Positions 14,433 through 23,017 of a stretch of 49,109 bases of DNA are shown one piece after another. Every line of letters starts with the position of its first letter. Within the stretch, counting starts at the first letter, position 1. Below the pieces are notes generated by a model. It was not told the DNA's origin. It did not search any database and saw only the letters and a program-made list of their open reading frames with translations. Source of the stretch: Candidatus Iainarchaeum sp. (GTDB lineage Archaea > Iainarchaeota > Iainarchaeia > Iainarchaeales > VGJJ01); NCBI GenBank assembly GCA_016867455.1, contig VGJJ01000003.1, forward strand, positions 1 to 49,109, in the 5' to 3' direction. The position numbers were made by a program, and so were the translations under genes.

Positions 14433-15479
14433 CTATTTTTCATTCATTTCCCATTCAACAAGACCTTTTTCAATGTCAATATTTTTAACGCGGGAAATCT
14501 TTTTTTGCAATTCTTCTAATATCTTTTTTTCAGGAACTTTTTGACTTATCGCACGAATGATGGCATCATTCACGCGTTGAATTTCCGTGTAATGTTCATA
14601 CACCCATTCACCCTTGCGCTGACTTTCAAATAGTTCATCTTCCCATTTTTTCATTTGTTCTTTTTGTCGCATGAAATTAATTTCGAGCGCACGTTTTTGT
14701 GCATCTGTCTTCGTGTCTATTTCTGGTTGGTTCCATTTTTCCAATACTTGGTTTTCTAATTTGGAAAAAAGTTCTTCCGCGCTCAACAAATTAATTTTTT
14801 TTTTGTTGGTTGGAAAAATACTTGTTTTCTTTTTGTCCTCGCGCAACTCAAACAAGGTGTTTTTTTTCCACTCTGTTGCGTTGTCGCTGACTTTTGTTAC
14901 GAGTGTGTTCTGTGGCGGCACATACTTTTGTTTCATTTTGAGAGTGCGTCCTTTCCATTCTTTGGCAATGTGAACGAACACAATCTTGTCCTCGTTGTCC
15001 GTCACGATAATATTTCCTCCGCCAAATAATTCGATGATAATGTTTGCTTTTTCCCCTCGCAACTCGAGAATTCGGTCTCCCTGCAATTGTTTCACTTCAA
15101 CAATTCGTTCATTATCCACTATTTTTTTGGTCGCATTTACGATGGGTTGCTGATCGTCTTCATTTTCCCATTTGTGAGTGCTCTCTATCATCGTGTGGGG
15201 GAGTGCGATGAGTGCATGGACGTTTTTTTCTTTCGTTCGAATTTTGAGAATGAAAATGTTTTCGTTCACGCTGCGTAATTGTTGGATGTATGCTCCTTTC
15301 CATTCGTCATTCCATTTTTGTGCCAGCGTATATACTGCAGCAGCGGATAATTCCAACGTCATATGCATTCTTTTCCATTTATCCTTTTTAGATGCGTGTG
15401 TTTTCATGCATTTTTTTGAGGGTGTTTTTTTTTGGTTGACGCAGACGTTTATTTTTTTCTGCCTATATGAATTGTTCAT
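14433..15479 (-). CDS. NFACT-N/coiled-coil protein (Rqc2/RqcH/NEMF-like), shortened
   Basis: 348 residues. NEMF/Rqc2/RqcH proteins bind stalled 60S/50S subunits and direct C-terminal tailing of the nascent chain. The NFACT-N domain is visible from about residue 40: 'LSAAAVYTLAQKW', 'NIFILKIRTKEKNVHALIALP', then GDRILELRGEKANIIIELFGGGNIIVTDNEDKIVF and VPP. The coiled-coil part follows with its characteristic 'QRKGEWVYEHYTEIQRVNDAI'. The protein then ends, so the C-terminal NFACT-R domain is absent, and the helix-hairpin-helix part between NFACT-N and the coil looks reduced. Full family members are ~550-700 residues. The true start may be the MHMTLEL methionines near residue 38-40; the basic leader before that overlaps the upstream gene by 17 bases. 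Confidence 0.75.
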   Translation of the reverse strand: MNNSYRQKKINVCVNQKKTPSKKCMKTHASKKDKWKRMHMTLELSAAAVYTLAQKWNDEWKGAYIQQLRSVNENIFILKIRTKEKNVHALIALPHTMIESTHKWENEDDQQPIVNATKKIVDNERIVEVKQLQGDRILELRGEKANIIIELFGGGNIIVTDNEDKIVFVHIAKEWKGRTLKMKQKYVPPQNTLVTKVSDNATEWKKNTLFELREDKKKTSIFPTNKKKINLLSAEELFSKLENQVLEKWNQPEIDTKTDAQKRALEINFMRQKEQMKKWEDELFESQRKGEWVYEHYTEIQRVNDAIIRAISQKVPEKKILEELQKKISRVKNIDIEKGLVEWEMNEK

Positions 15480-16044
15480 ACGTTGACGCGTTGAACCGGT
15501 AGAGTGCGCGTTTCAATTTTTTTCCTTCAAAACGATATTTTTTGAAAACAAATGATTTGTCTCCGTAATATTTGAAGAAACCGTGGTTTACACTTGGATC
15601 GAGCAAGAGTGTTTTTCCATTAATCTCCGTAATCACTACTGCGTGCGTGCGCAAGTCTTCCATTTCCATTACGTAGACGAGTGCTTTATCATCGCCTAAC
15701 GCGCATAGCGCGGTGCATGTGAGCACGGCCAAATCCTCATCATCGGATACTTTATTCGCTAAAATGTCGGTGGGGGAGAGCCAGAAGTTGATGTTGAGTT
15801 CGTTGGGCGTGTAGTGTATTTCCTGCGTGATAAACTCAAACACTTGTTGGGCGGTATACAAATAGTCTTTTTCTTTGTGGTATGCGTCGGGCTTGAATTT
15901 GGCTACGAGGCTTTGCACGCTCAGGTCATCCACATTAATGAGCGTCTTGATTTCCCCCACGGTGCGTTGTTCCTTTTGGTTGATGATGTCGGCATACTTG
16001 TCGAGGAGCATCTTGTAGAACACGAGTTTGTTGTCCGAACGCAT
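15463..16044 (-). CDS. Transglutaminase-like fold protein lacking the usual cysteine
   Basis: 193 residues. The central part follows the archaeal transglutaminase-like (papain-fold) pattern: 'FWLSPTDILANKVSDDEDLA', then VLTCTALCALG, a THAVVITE strand with the usual His and a LLLDPS motif with the usual Asp. At the position where active members have GDCxD, this protein has SDDED, so the nucleophilic Cys is replaced; the nearby Cys in VLTC is seven residues further on. It is therefore probably a non-catalytic binding protein or uses another residue. No signal peptide. Overlap of 17 bases with the NFACT-like gene suggests one operon. Confidence 0.6.
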   Translation of the reverse strand: MRSDNKLVFYKMLLDKYADIINQKEQRTVGEIKTLINVDDLSVQSLVAKFKPDAYHKEKDYLYTAQQVFEFITQEIHYTPNELNINFWLSPTDILANKVSDDEDLAVLTCTALCALGDDKALVYVMEMEDLRTHAVVITEINGKTLLLDPSVNHGFFKYYGDKSFVFKKYRFEGKKLKRALYRFNASTYEQFI

Positions 16045-16097
16045 ATCAACCTATACATAAGTTGTTGGGACTTTTAACCCCTCCTTCGTGTTGCGGG

Positions 16098-16107
16098 GGT
16101 TTTTATT
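16098..16107 (+). promoter_or_regulatory. Weak TATA-like box for the pilus locus
   Basis: GGTTTTTATT centred near 16103 is 26 bases before ATG 16129, compatible with a leaderless start of the long operon. A better-looking GATTTAAATG at 16111-16120 is too close to the ATG to be used by it. Confidence 0.35.
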
Positions 16108-16128
16108 GCCGATTTAAATGGTTTTACC

Positions 16129-16533
16129 ATGCGGGCACGCGGACAAGTGGGGTTGGAGTATCTTGTTTTCACCGCATTTTTGCTTCTGATGACGACGCTG
16201 CTTTTTGCGTACGCGTACGCGAATTATTCTAACACTATTCAAGTCGTTCAAACACAGGCTGCTATTGATTCACTGGCGTCTTCGATTGATTTTGTTTACG
16301 CTAAAGGTCCCGGGAACGCGGTGATCATTGATATTAAGCTACCCGTGGGGTTGACCGAGTTTAGAGTCGACCAGAATGTGGTTCGCGCCACGCTGACGCA
16401 GTATGGTTCTCACACGGTACTATTCGCATTAACAAAAGCACCCATTAACCCGCAGTACTTGTATTTTCAAGAGGGCTTGTACTCGTTGCGCGTAGCCATG
16501 GAAGATGTGAATGCGAGCGTGACTAATACATGA
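16129..16533 (+). CDS. Pilin-like protein with class III signal peptide
   Basis: 134 residues. The N-terminus RARGQVGLEYLVF followed by a hydrophobic helix (to ~residue 31) is the archaeal prepilin type: a basic residue, Gly, cleavage before Gln, Glu at +5 of the mature protein and a hydrophobic stretch that packs in the filament core. The remaining ~100 residues form a small beta head (for example 'AVIIDIKLPVGLTEFRVDQN'). No family name for the head. It is the first gene of the pilus locus and its stop overlaps the next start (ATGA), so it is probably a minor pilin. Confidence 0.8.
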   Translation: MRARGQVGLEYLVFTAFLLLMTTLLFAYAYANYSNTIQVVQTQAAIDSLASSIDFVYAKGPGNAVIIDIKLPVGLTEFRVDQNVVRATLTQYGSHTVLFALTKAPINPQYLYFQEGLYSLRVAMEDVNASVTNT

Positions 16534-18134
16534 GTGCCGTTCCCCCGCGCAAAAATTTTTTTCAAGGCCAAGTATCCACTGAGATGCTTGTGGCAGTGAT
16601 TATGGTTCTTTTTCTTTTTTTGATTGTGCAGTTATTCATCGAACAAACCAATATTGATGCTCGTCGGAATCAACAAAATGTTCAAGAAGATGAAGTTTGC
16701 ACTAAACTCTCGACGATTATCACGTACATGAGTTCCAATCCCCCCTACACGGAAACGCGATTTGAATTATTATTGGATACGAATGTCATTAATGGCCGTA
16801 TTTTTGTGGGAGACGCTTTTTGCGGTTTCCTCGGCCGCGCCCAGAACGTTCAACTTTATCCGGGCGTGGTCAAAGCATTCGATGTGAATGGTATAGTGGT
16901 TTTCACGAATGATTTGAATTATTCGCCATTGCAAACACCTTCCGGTGCGCCCGGTTCTGGTTCAAACCAGAGCGGGGGAATTTTACTCCTGATTGATGAC
17001 CAAAACAATACGTGGAGCATGGAAGTGCAATCGGATGATGCGCTCTATGCTAGTTCGCACGATGACAGTAGTGTAGACCCTGATTGGGTGGAATTTCGTT
17101 TCACTAATTTAGGATTATCTCCCGCTAACATTATCACGGAAGTCCTGTTTCTCGCTAAACACTTCGAATCGAGTCACTTGGGATTAAATGGGAGTAAAAA
17201 TCGCGTGCAATGCTGGGACGGCGCGACGTGGGTGGATGTGAATGCGTATACTCCTGTTTTCACGGAAACCTATTTTCAATCCGGCAACCTTGTTTCGTGT
17301 ATTTCGGATTGGAATGCGGCCAATAACGCTCGTTTCAGAATGACCTACGAACCCAATGGGGTGGGTGACACTATTTCGATTGATTATGGTCGCGTGGACG
17401 TGAACTATACTCAAGTTGGTTCGCTTATTGACTTGTGGGAGTTGCAAACGGATTTGCCTCAACCGGTTGATTTTCGCACCGACATCAATTCAACGAGTAA
17501 CACGTTTGGACCATTACTCGGAAATGATGGGTGGGATTGGAACGCGAACGTTTACGGCGGAACTCTTTCGAGTGCCGTCTATTTCAACTCCGATCCGGAT
17601 GCGGACGGAAGCAACGCTGATAGTGTGGTTGGCGTACCTAAGCGTTTGGAAATTAAACTCGGTGGCGGAGTGAGTGGTTCTCCCTCCGATCCGGATGATA
17701 ATGCTACTATTGGCATGGCCGCGAGCGGTTCATACGGTGTACAATTTGACATTACTCCCAGTCAATGGGCACTCATTCAATCGGGATCACAACTCTTGTT
17801 CACGTTTACCTACATGGTTGACGCGGATGCGGGATGGGGTAATTCGTTGGATGCGGGAGAAGAAGCCTGGGTCAAAGTTCGTTTTGGAAATGATTCACTC
17901 ATGAATTATTTAGGCAGTGATTTAGACAGTGGCGCAGACGAAGATGCCACAAATGAAATCTGGTGGAGTTACCAACCCTCGGATGATAGCGGGTTTTACT
18001 ACGAAGATGTGTCTTCCTATGTCTCAGGAGCGGGAACATACTATCTGGACATGGGTGGCGGTCTCTCCGATTGGGATAATACGAAAGAAGGATTAGGCAT
18101 CTATATAGACAACATCAACCTGGTCGTGATCTGA
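16530..18134 (+). CDS. Large pilin-like protein with extracellular beta domains
   Basis: 534 residues. The N-terminus FFQGQVSTEMLVAVIMVLF is a good class III prepilin signal (Gln-x-Ser-x-Glu after cleavage) with a hydrophobic helix. A small conserved-looking pilin region with cysteines (~57 and ~100) runs to ~residue 150. The C-terminal ~380 residues are two beta-sandwich-like regions rich in Asp, Gly, Asn and Trp (DPDADGSNADS, SDPDDN, DSGADEDA) that look calcium-binding and lectin-like, though no family is recognised. Starts with ATGA overlap and ends with a TGATG overlap with the next gene. Likely a tip or minor adhesive pilin. Confidence 0.75.
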   Translation: MSAVPPRKNFFQGQVSTEMLVAVIMVLFLFLIVQLFIEQTNIDARRNQQNVQEDEVCTKLSTIITYMSSNPPYTETRFELLLDTNVINGRIFVGDAFCGFLGRAQNVQLYPGVVKAFDVNGIVVFTNDLNYSPLQTPSGAPGSGSNQSGGILLLIDDQNNTWSMEVQSDDALYASSHDDSSVDPDWVEFRFTNLGLSPANIITEVLFLAKHFESSHLGLNGSKNRVQCWDGATWVDVNAYTPVFTETYFQSGNLVSCISDWNAANNARFRMTYEPNGVGDTISIDYGRVDVNYTQVGSLIDLWELQTDLPQPVDFRTDINSTSNTFGPLLGNDGWDWNANVYGGTLSSAVYFNSDPDADGSNADSVVGVPKRLEIKLGGGVSGSPSDPDDNATIGMAASGSYGVQFDITPSQWALIQSGSQLLFTFTYMVDADAGWGNSLDAGEEAWVKVRFGNDSLMNYLGSDLDSGADEDATNEIWWSYQPSDDSGFYYEDVSSYVSGAGTYYLDMGGGLSDWDNTKEGLGIYIDNINLVVI

Positions 18135-19291
18135 TGAACGAAGAAAAGCGCGAGATTATTCCCACTCGTTTCGAACTCAAATGGTTACTCGGACCATTAG
18201 CCATTATCCTAGTGGCGGGACTCATTGCCCTCTACCTCCCGACTGTTCCGACTTCCTCATCCAATGAAAATTTTACTCCTGAACAACCTATTATTGTGGA
18301 AGAACCCGTCAACGTGGAAGCCGCTAAAATTGCGGCCGCGGCACAGTGCTCCATGACATTTGATTGTTCCACTCTCGACTGTTTAGAAAAAGTCCTCACG
18401 CATATTGATTCATCCACGCAACGTATTGATGCTGTACTCCGAACTCCCGCCCCTAAAGTCTTGCGTGATCACTTGCGCATGGCCATCAAACGCGGCGTTA
18501 TAGTACAACTGGTACTCGATCCAACCCTCAATCCTAAATTTTATTTACAAGGAGCGAATGTACGCATCAAAAGTGTGAATCGTTTTGTGGCATCCAATTT
18601 CATGATTATTGATTCATCCGTCGTTGTTCACGGAACGGATTTTTCTGTCTATGCCGCGTCACCCGATATTATTCACGTTGCGTGTGAACAATTAGAACGT
18701 GATCCCTATCTTGATTTGTTTTCCCGCGTGTGGCAAGACGAATCAACTCCATTCGTTTCCGAAACAATGGAAGAAGAAGTCATCCCCGATACTGAATTAA
18801 GTGTTCCATCCAGCGACTCGTGCGATTCCTCGGAATGCGGTCCCGACACATTCACGTGTGTGGGCACCACGAAAGTGTACACGGATTATTTTTGCTCCGA
18901 CTCGTCCTGCGTGTATCAGATTGTTCCCCTCTACTATAATTCGGATTGCGGATACACGAACCCGGGTTTCGCTCCGGATGGGTCGCCTCTGATTATTATT
19001 ACTGAAACGGAAGTTGATGAAGGGCAGGTTGCCAATGAGTTCATCGAATTCACTGCCCTTGAACCGGTAGAGTTAACCGGTTTCACTCTCCTGCGCAATG
19101 GCCAATCCGTCATCACGTTCAACGAGCCTTACATTCTAAACGGAGCGGCACGCACCTATACGGGTGTGGGAACGACCACGACTACGGTGGTGTACCTCAA
19201 CCAATTCTCTCCCCAATGGAATGTTCCCGGAACGGTTGCCACGTTATTGAATCCTAATGGAAATAGTGTCGCGGAGCGGACGTTTGACTGA
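18134..19291 (+). CDS. Membrane-anchored protein with inactive PLD-like and lamin-tail domains
   Basis: 385 residues. One transmembrane helix (~18-37) precedes an outside PLD-like domain (~72-200): helix 'VLRDHLRMAIKRGVIVQLVL' and the strand-turn 'NFMIIDSSVVVHGTDF'. The catalytic HxK is replaced by A153-S-N155, so phospholipase D chemistry is not expected. After a Cys-rich linker (~225-275) the last ~100 residues match the lamin-tail (LTD) beta-sandwich: 'VANEFIEFTALEPVELTGFT' then a SPQWN segment and VATLLNPNGNSVAERTF. LTD domains on archaeal and bacterial surfaces are often next to nucleases or adhesins. Gene position inside the pilus operon suggests a surface-binding role. Confidence 0.7.
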   Translation: MNEEKREIIPTRFELKWLLGPLAIILVAGLIALYLPTVPTSSSNENFTPEQPIIVEEPVNVEAAKIAAAAQCSMTFDCSTLDCLEKVLTHIDSSTQRIDAVLRTPAPKVLRDHLRMAIKRGVIVQLVLDPTLNPKFYLQGANVRIKSVNRFVASNFMIIDSSVVVHGTDFSVYAASPDIIHVACEQLERDPYLDLFSRVWQDESTPFVSETMEEEVIPDTELSVPSSDSCDSSECGPDTFTCVGTTKVYTDYFCSDSSCVYQIVPLYYNSDCGYTNPGFAPDGSPLIIITETEVDEGQVANEFIEFTALEPVELTGFTLLRNGQSVITFNEPYILNGAARTYTGVGTTTTTVVYLNQFSPQWNVPGTVATLLNPNGNSVAERTFD

Positions 19292-19301
19292 GTGGATTGT
19301 T

Positions 19302-19826
19302 ATGCCCATTCATTTGTTGATAAAAAAAATCGGTCTTTCGTCGCGCGGCCAAGCGACTTTTCCTGATATACTTATGGCGACGTTTCTTTTTTTGCTCATT
19401 CTAGTGGGGTTGTTTACTTATTCCCAAAACACTCAGACGGCTGCGCAAGAAACAATTAATCGACGCTCGCTCGACAATGTTACATCCAACATTGCCGAAT
19501 TTATTATCAAAAATCCCGGCATTCCTGCCAATTGGGAGTTGTTGGGAGATATTAATTCCGTTACTCAATTTGGTCTCGCCCAAAAAGACCGCGTGTTAGA
19601 CGACCAAAAAGTGGTCGCATTTGTGAACTATGCTAACACGGATTATACCACCATCAAGTCGCGATTAAATATTCCCGCGTATGAATTCTACGTGACGCTG
19701 GAAGGAGGAGCATCCCTCTCTGCTGGGCAGCCAGCCCCGCTTACTCGACCCGTGAGTGTGGTACAGAGGCTCGTTACTATTAATGGAGTAGAAACTATTT
19801 TCACGTTGACCATTTATGAATCATAA
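19302..19826 (+). CDS. Pilin-like membrane protein
   Basis: 174 residues from ATG 19302, the first good start after the previous stop. The N-terminus has a basic segment, SRGQATFPDILMA and a hydrophobic helix, resembling a class III prepilin but with Pro-Asp near the cleavage site, so processing is uncertain. The head (~60-174) is a mixed alpha/beta domain ('IPAYEFYVTLEGGASLSAG', 'VQRLVTINGVETIFTLTIYE'). Fold family not recognised. The next gene overlaps it by 11 bases if ATG 19816 is used. Confidence 0.7.
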   Translation: MPIHLLIKKIGLSSRGQATFPDILMATFLFLLILVGLFTYSQNTQTAAQETINRRSLDNVTSNIAEFIIKNPGIPANWELLGDINSVTQFGLAQKDRVLDDQKVVAFVNYANTDYTTIKSRLNIPAYEFYVTLEGGASLSAGQPAPLTRPVSVVQRLVTINGVETIFTLTIYES

Positions 19827-22800
19827 ACTCATGAAAGGAAAATCCCGTGCATTTGCCTTCAGCGCGGATGTCGTATTAGCCCTCATTCTCGTAACGAGCT
19901 TGTTTGTTTTTCTTTCTCTTCCTACTCAACCTGCACCACAACTCGAAGAGCGCAGAGTCACGGATCAATTCGTGGATGATTTGTTCGTCGCACTAGATCA
20001 TTCGGGATACATTGCGAACGAGTTGGACGTGAATGGATATTCCACGCAGACCCTGCAAAATGTGTACGCGCGTGCGTTATCATTGTTGCCAAACGCTTAC
20101 GATGTATCCCTGCGTTTGACGCAGTATCCGGTGGACATTAATTCCTGCCGCAATGGACAAGATTTTTCATCGTGTTTTCCGGATGCCAATGTTTCCTATG
20201 TAACCTATGGAAGCACCCTCCCCGCGGGAGCAGCCTATGTTCACGGTCGACGAATATTTTTACAGCAACAACCCGCTTCTCAATGCACGGCTTCCCCGCT
20301 TCCTTCTGAAAATGGGAATCCTTTCGCGCTTTATCCGCATGAAGAACCCCGCCCTGCACGTTTTGCCACGGATGTTAATCTCACGTTCGACGTGAATGTC
20401 TCCCCTGCTGGAACGCTGACGTGCGACCAAAATATCACGATTACTCTTTCCGTTACCGGCAACACGGGGGCGCGCAAACCATTAGACATGATGCTCGTCT
20501 TCGACCGCTCGGGAAGTATGAGCTGGGACGGGCAAGAAGACACGACCGATGCATTTGGTCTTGAATTGTCCGGCAGCACCGCATTCGTGGCCGATAGCAC
20601 CAGCGGTTTACGTGATGTGAATATTCAAAATTATGACCTCCCCAACTTGATTGGAACGTACAACTCTCCCGGCACGGCGCGTGATGTGGATATCAATGGA
20701 AACTACGCGTATTTGGCCGACGGAACATCGGGATTGCGCGTCGTGAATATGACTACTCTATCTTCTCCTTCCTCTGTGGCGCAGCTTGACGTAGGCGGGG
20801 ATGCATACGCCGTGTTGTCGCGCGACTCATTAACGTATGTAGCGACCTACGGTACAACTACTATTGATCAAGCAAATACTCCCAATTCAAACCGTGATTT
20901 AGTAATCGGACAAAACTCTTCCAACACGTACGTGGGACAATCTTTCATTCCATCATTGGATTTCATCACCGGCGCCACCGTGTATGTGCGCAAAGTAGGA
21001 AGTCCATCCGTTAATTTGCAGGTTAATCTGCGCAGTTCTCTGACTGGTGCCAACTTGGCCAGTGCAACCATAACTCCTGCTTCTCTTACTACATCTTACC
21101 AGAGTATTGATGTAAATTTTTCTTCACTTTATCCATTAACGAGTGGAAGCACGTATTACTTAGTGCTCACCACGTCATCCAATAATGCCACGAATTATTA
21201 TCAATGGGGTGCGCGCAACACGAATGGTTACGCTAGTGGAACAGCCTACCAAAATAGCACCAATCAAAACTTCGATACATGGTTTCAAACACGATACGTG
21301 ACTGGACTGATTGGTGTCAACACTGCCGCTAAAAATTCTCCGCAAGTCGCGAGTGCTCTCTCACTCACGGACCCGTGGCGAATGTTCGTGCAGGGAAATT
21401 ATTTGTATGTCGCGGATGGTTCATCCGGCCTGCGAATCATTGATATTTCATCCACCCCCACGCAAGTGGGTGTGTACAACACGCCCGGCACGGCGTATGA
21501 TGTTTATGTGGACGGATCCTACGCCTATGTTTCGGATGGAACATCCGGTTTGCGTATCGTGAACGTGTCCATTCCCTCTTCTCCAACATCCGTGGGAACG
21601 TATAACACGCCTGGAACCGCCTACGCGACGCGGGTGAACGGTACAACTGCCTATGTTGCCGATGGAACTTCCCTTCAGGTGATTAATGTGTCAACGATTA
21701 ACTCGCCCGTCTTTGTGAAATCGTACGTGACACCATATAATTACCGCGACCTCGAAATATTGAATGGGTGGGGCTTCATTGCAGTGGACGCAAGTATTGA
21801 AGGAATCATGACGTTTGATTTGGCACTAGGACCCAAAATTGATCAAGCCAAAGTCGCTGCCCAATCATTTATGGATTTTAACGGATGGGACTCCACGAGT
21901 GATCAAATTGGACTCGTGAGTTATTCCTCCTCCTCTACCCTGGATCAAACACTCACCATTAATTATGTGCTCGTCGAATCGGACATTAATGCATTGGTTT
22001 CAGGAGGGGGAACCGCCACGGGAGATGGAATTAATACTGCCACTTCAGAGTTAACGAGCATACGTCACAATGCCTCAGCGCTTCGATTCCAACTACTCAT
22101 GTCGGATGGACTAACCAATGCAGGGGCGAACAGCTCTACTGCTGCCATCAATGCTGCGAACAATGGAATAATCATTTACACCATTGGTTTCGGAGCGGAA
22201 GCCGACGTGACCGAACTCACCAATATCGCCAACATCACGGGCGGAAAATACTATTCGGCGCTAGACCAAAATGCACTCATTGATGTGTATACTTTAATCG
22301 CCCAAGAAATTCAACTCATTGCCACGGATGCCAATTTGGTGGCATCTATTCCAACGGATGTCAATGTTGTGATTGATGGAAACGGTTTCTTCACCGGAAC
22401 AAGCCTCGTGTTTGATATTAATACCCAGCAACCCCAGCCGTGGATTGCACAGTACACCATCCTCATTCCATGCACTTCGCAATTGGCTTGCTCTTCAACA
22501 CTTATTTCAATGCCTAGCCCCGGAACCAAATTCCAATATATTGATGCGAATGGCAATACGATCGCACTCGATTGGAATGTATTCGACACGCAATCATTCA
22601 CGTTCAGGGACTTAAAAATCGACATTCTTTCCGGAAATATTATCGGACCCGACAACATTGATTTAGTTGTCAACGTCTCAAGTGCAGGTAATGCCGACAC
22701 CAACTCTTCGACTGTCTCATTTTACGAATCGGATCCATCATTGGGGAATTTGATTACCACTACATCTATTCCTCCACTCTGCGGTTCACTTACTCCTGGG

Positions 22801-22983
22801 TGCATGTCCTCTGACTACACTTTCACCCATAATGTGGGAGCAGAAGGAGAATTGTGGGCGGTTGTTAACCCCGACCAGACTATTCCAGAATGTACGCACA
22901 ACGATCAAGACGTCATATTTTGTTACCAAAATCCATCCACACAATTCTTCACGCTGGATTATTGGGTGTGGCTCCATGTGTGA
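19816..22983 (+). CDS. Giant vWA adhesin with a beta-propeller nested in the vWA domain
   Basis: 1055 residues, numbered from ATG 19816 (ATG 19831 is an alternative). A pilin-like N-terminus (SRAFAFSADVVLALILV) is followed by a head of ~180 residues. The vWA domain begins at ~224 with DRSGS (D230, S232, S234), is interrupted, and resumes at ~673 with T733 (GGGTATGDG) and D764 (MSDGLTN), so the full MIDAS metal site is present. The interruption (~244-672) is an LVIVD-type propeller with repeats such as 'YLADGTSGLRVVNM' and 'YVSDGTSGLRIVNV'. That propeller is itself split at ~347-495 by a carbohydrate-binding-like beta domain. The C-terminus (~925-1055) looks like a CARDB-type domain. Such a protein should bind a ligand outside the cell at the pilus tip or surface. 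Confidence 0.85.
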   Translation: MNHKLMKGKSRAFAFSADVVLALILVTSLFVFLSLPTQPAPQLEERRVTDQFVDDLFVALDHSGYIANELDVNGYSTQTLQNVYARALSLLPNAYDVSLRLTQYPVDINSCRNGQDFSSCFPDANVSYVTYGSTLPAGAAYVHGRRIFLQQQPASQCTASPLPSENGNPFALYPHEEPRPARFATDVNLTFDVNVSPAGTLTCDQNITITLSVTGNTGARKPLDMMLVFDRSGSMSWDGQEDTTDAFGLELSGSTAFVADSTSGLRDVNIQNYDLPNLIGTYNSPGTARDVDINGNYAYLADGTSGLRVVNMTTLSSPSSVAQLDVGGDAYAVLSRDSLTYVATYGTTTIDQANTPNSNRDLVIGQNSSNTYVGQSFIPSLDFITGATVYVRKVGSPSVNLQVNLRSSLTGANLASATITPASLTTSYQSIDVNFSSLYPLTSGSTYYLVLTTSSNNATNYYQWGARNTNGYASGTAYQNSTNQNFDTWFQTRYVTGLIGVNTAAKNSPQVASALSLTDPWRMFVQGNYLYVADGSSGLRIIDISSTPTQVGVYNTPGTAYDVYVDGSYAYVSDGTSGLRIVNVSIPSSPTSVGTYNTPGTAYATRVNGTTAYVADGTSLQVINVSTINSPVFVKSYVTPYNYRDLEILNGWGFIAVDASIEGIMTFDLALGPKIDQAKVAAQSFMDFNGWDSTSDQIGLVSYSSSSTLDQTLTINYVLVESDINALVSGGGTATGDGINTATSELTSIRHNASALRFQLLMSDGLTNAGANSSTAAINAANNGIIIYTIGFGAEADVTELTNIANITGGKYYSALDQNALIDVYTLIAQEIQLIATDANLVASIPTDVNVVIDGNGFFTGTSLVFDINTQQPQPWIAQYTILIPCTSQLACSSTLISMPSPGTKFQYIDANGNTIALDWNVFDTQSFTFRDLKIDILSGNIIGPDNIDLVVNVSSAGNADTNSSTVSFYESDPSLGNLITTTSIPPLCGSLTPGCMSSDYTFTHNVGAEGELWAVVNPDQTIPECTHNDQDVIFCYQNPSTQFFTLDYWVWLHV

Positions 22984-23017
22984 TGCATGCTCATTATCGC
23001 ACAACAGCATTTCGTCC

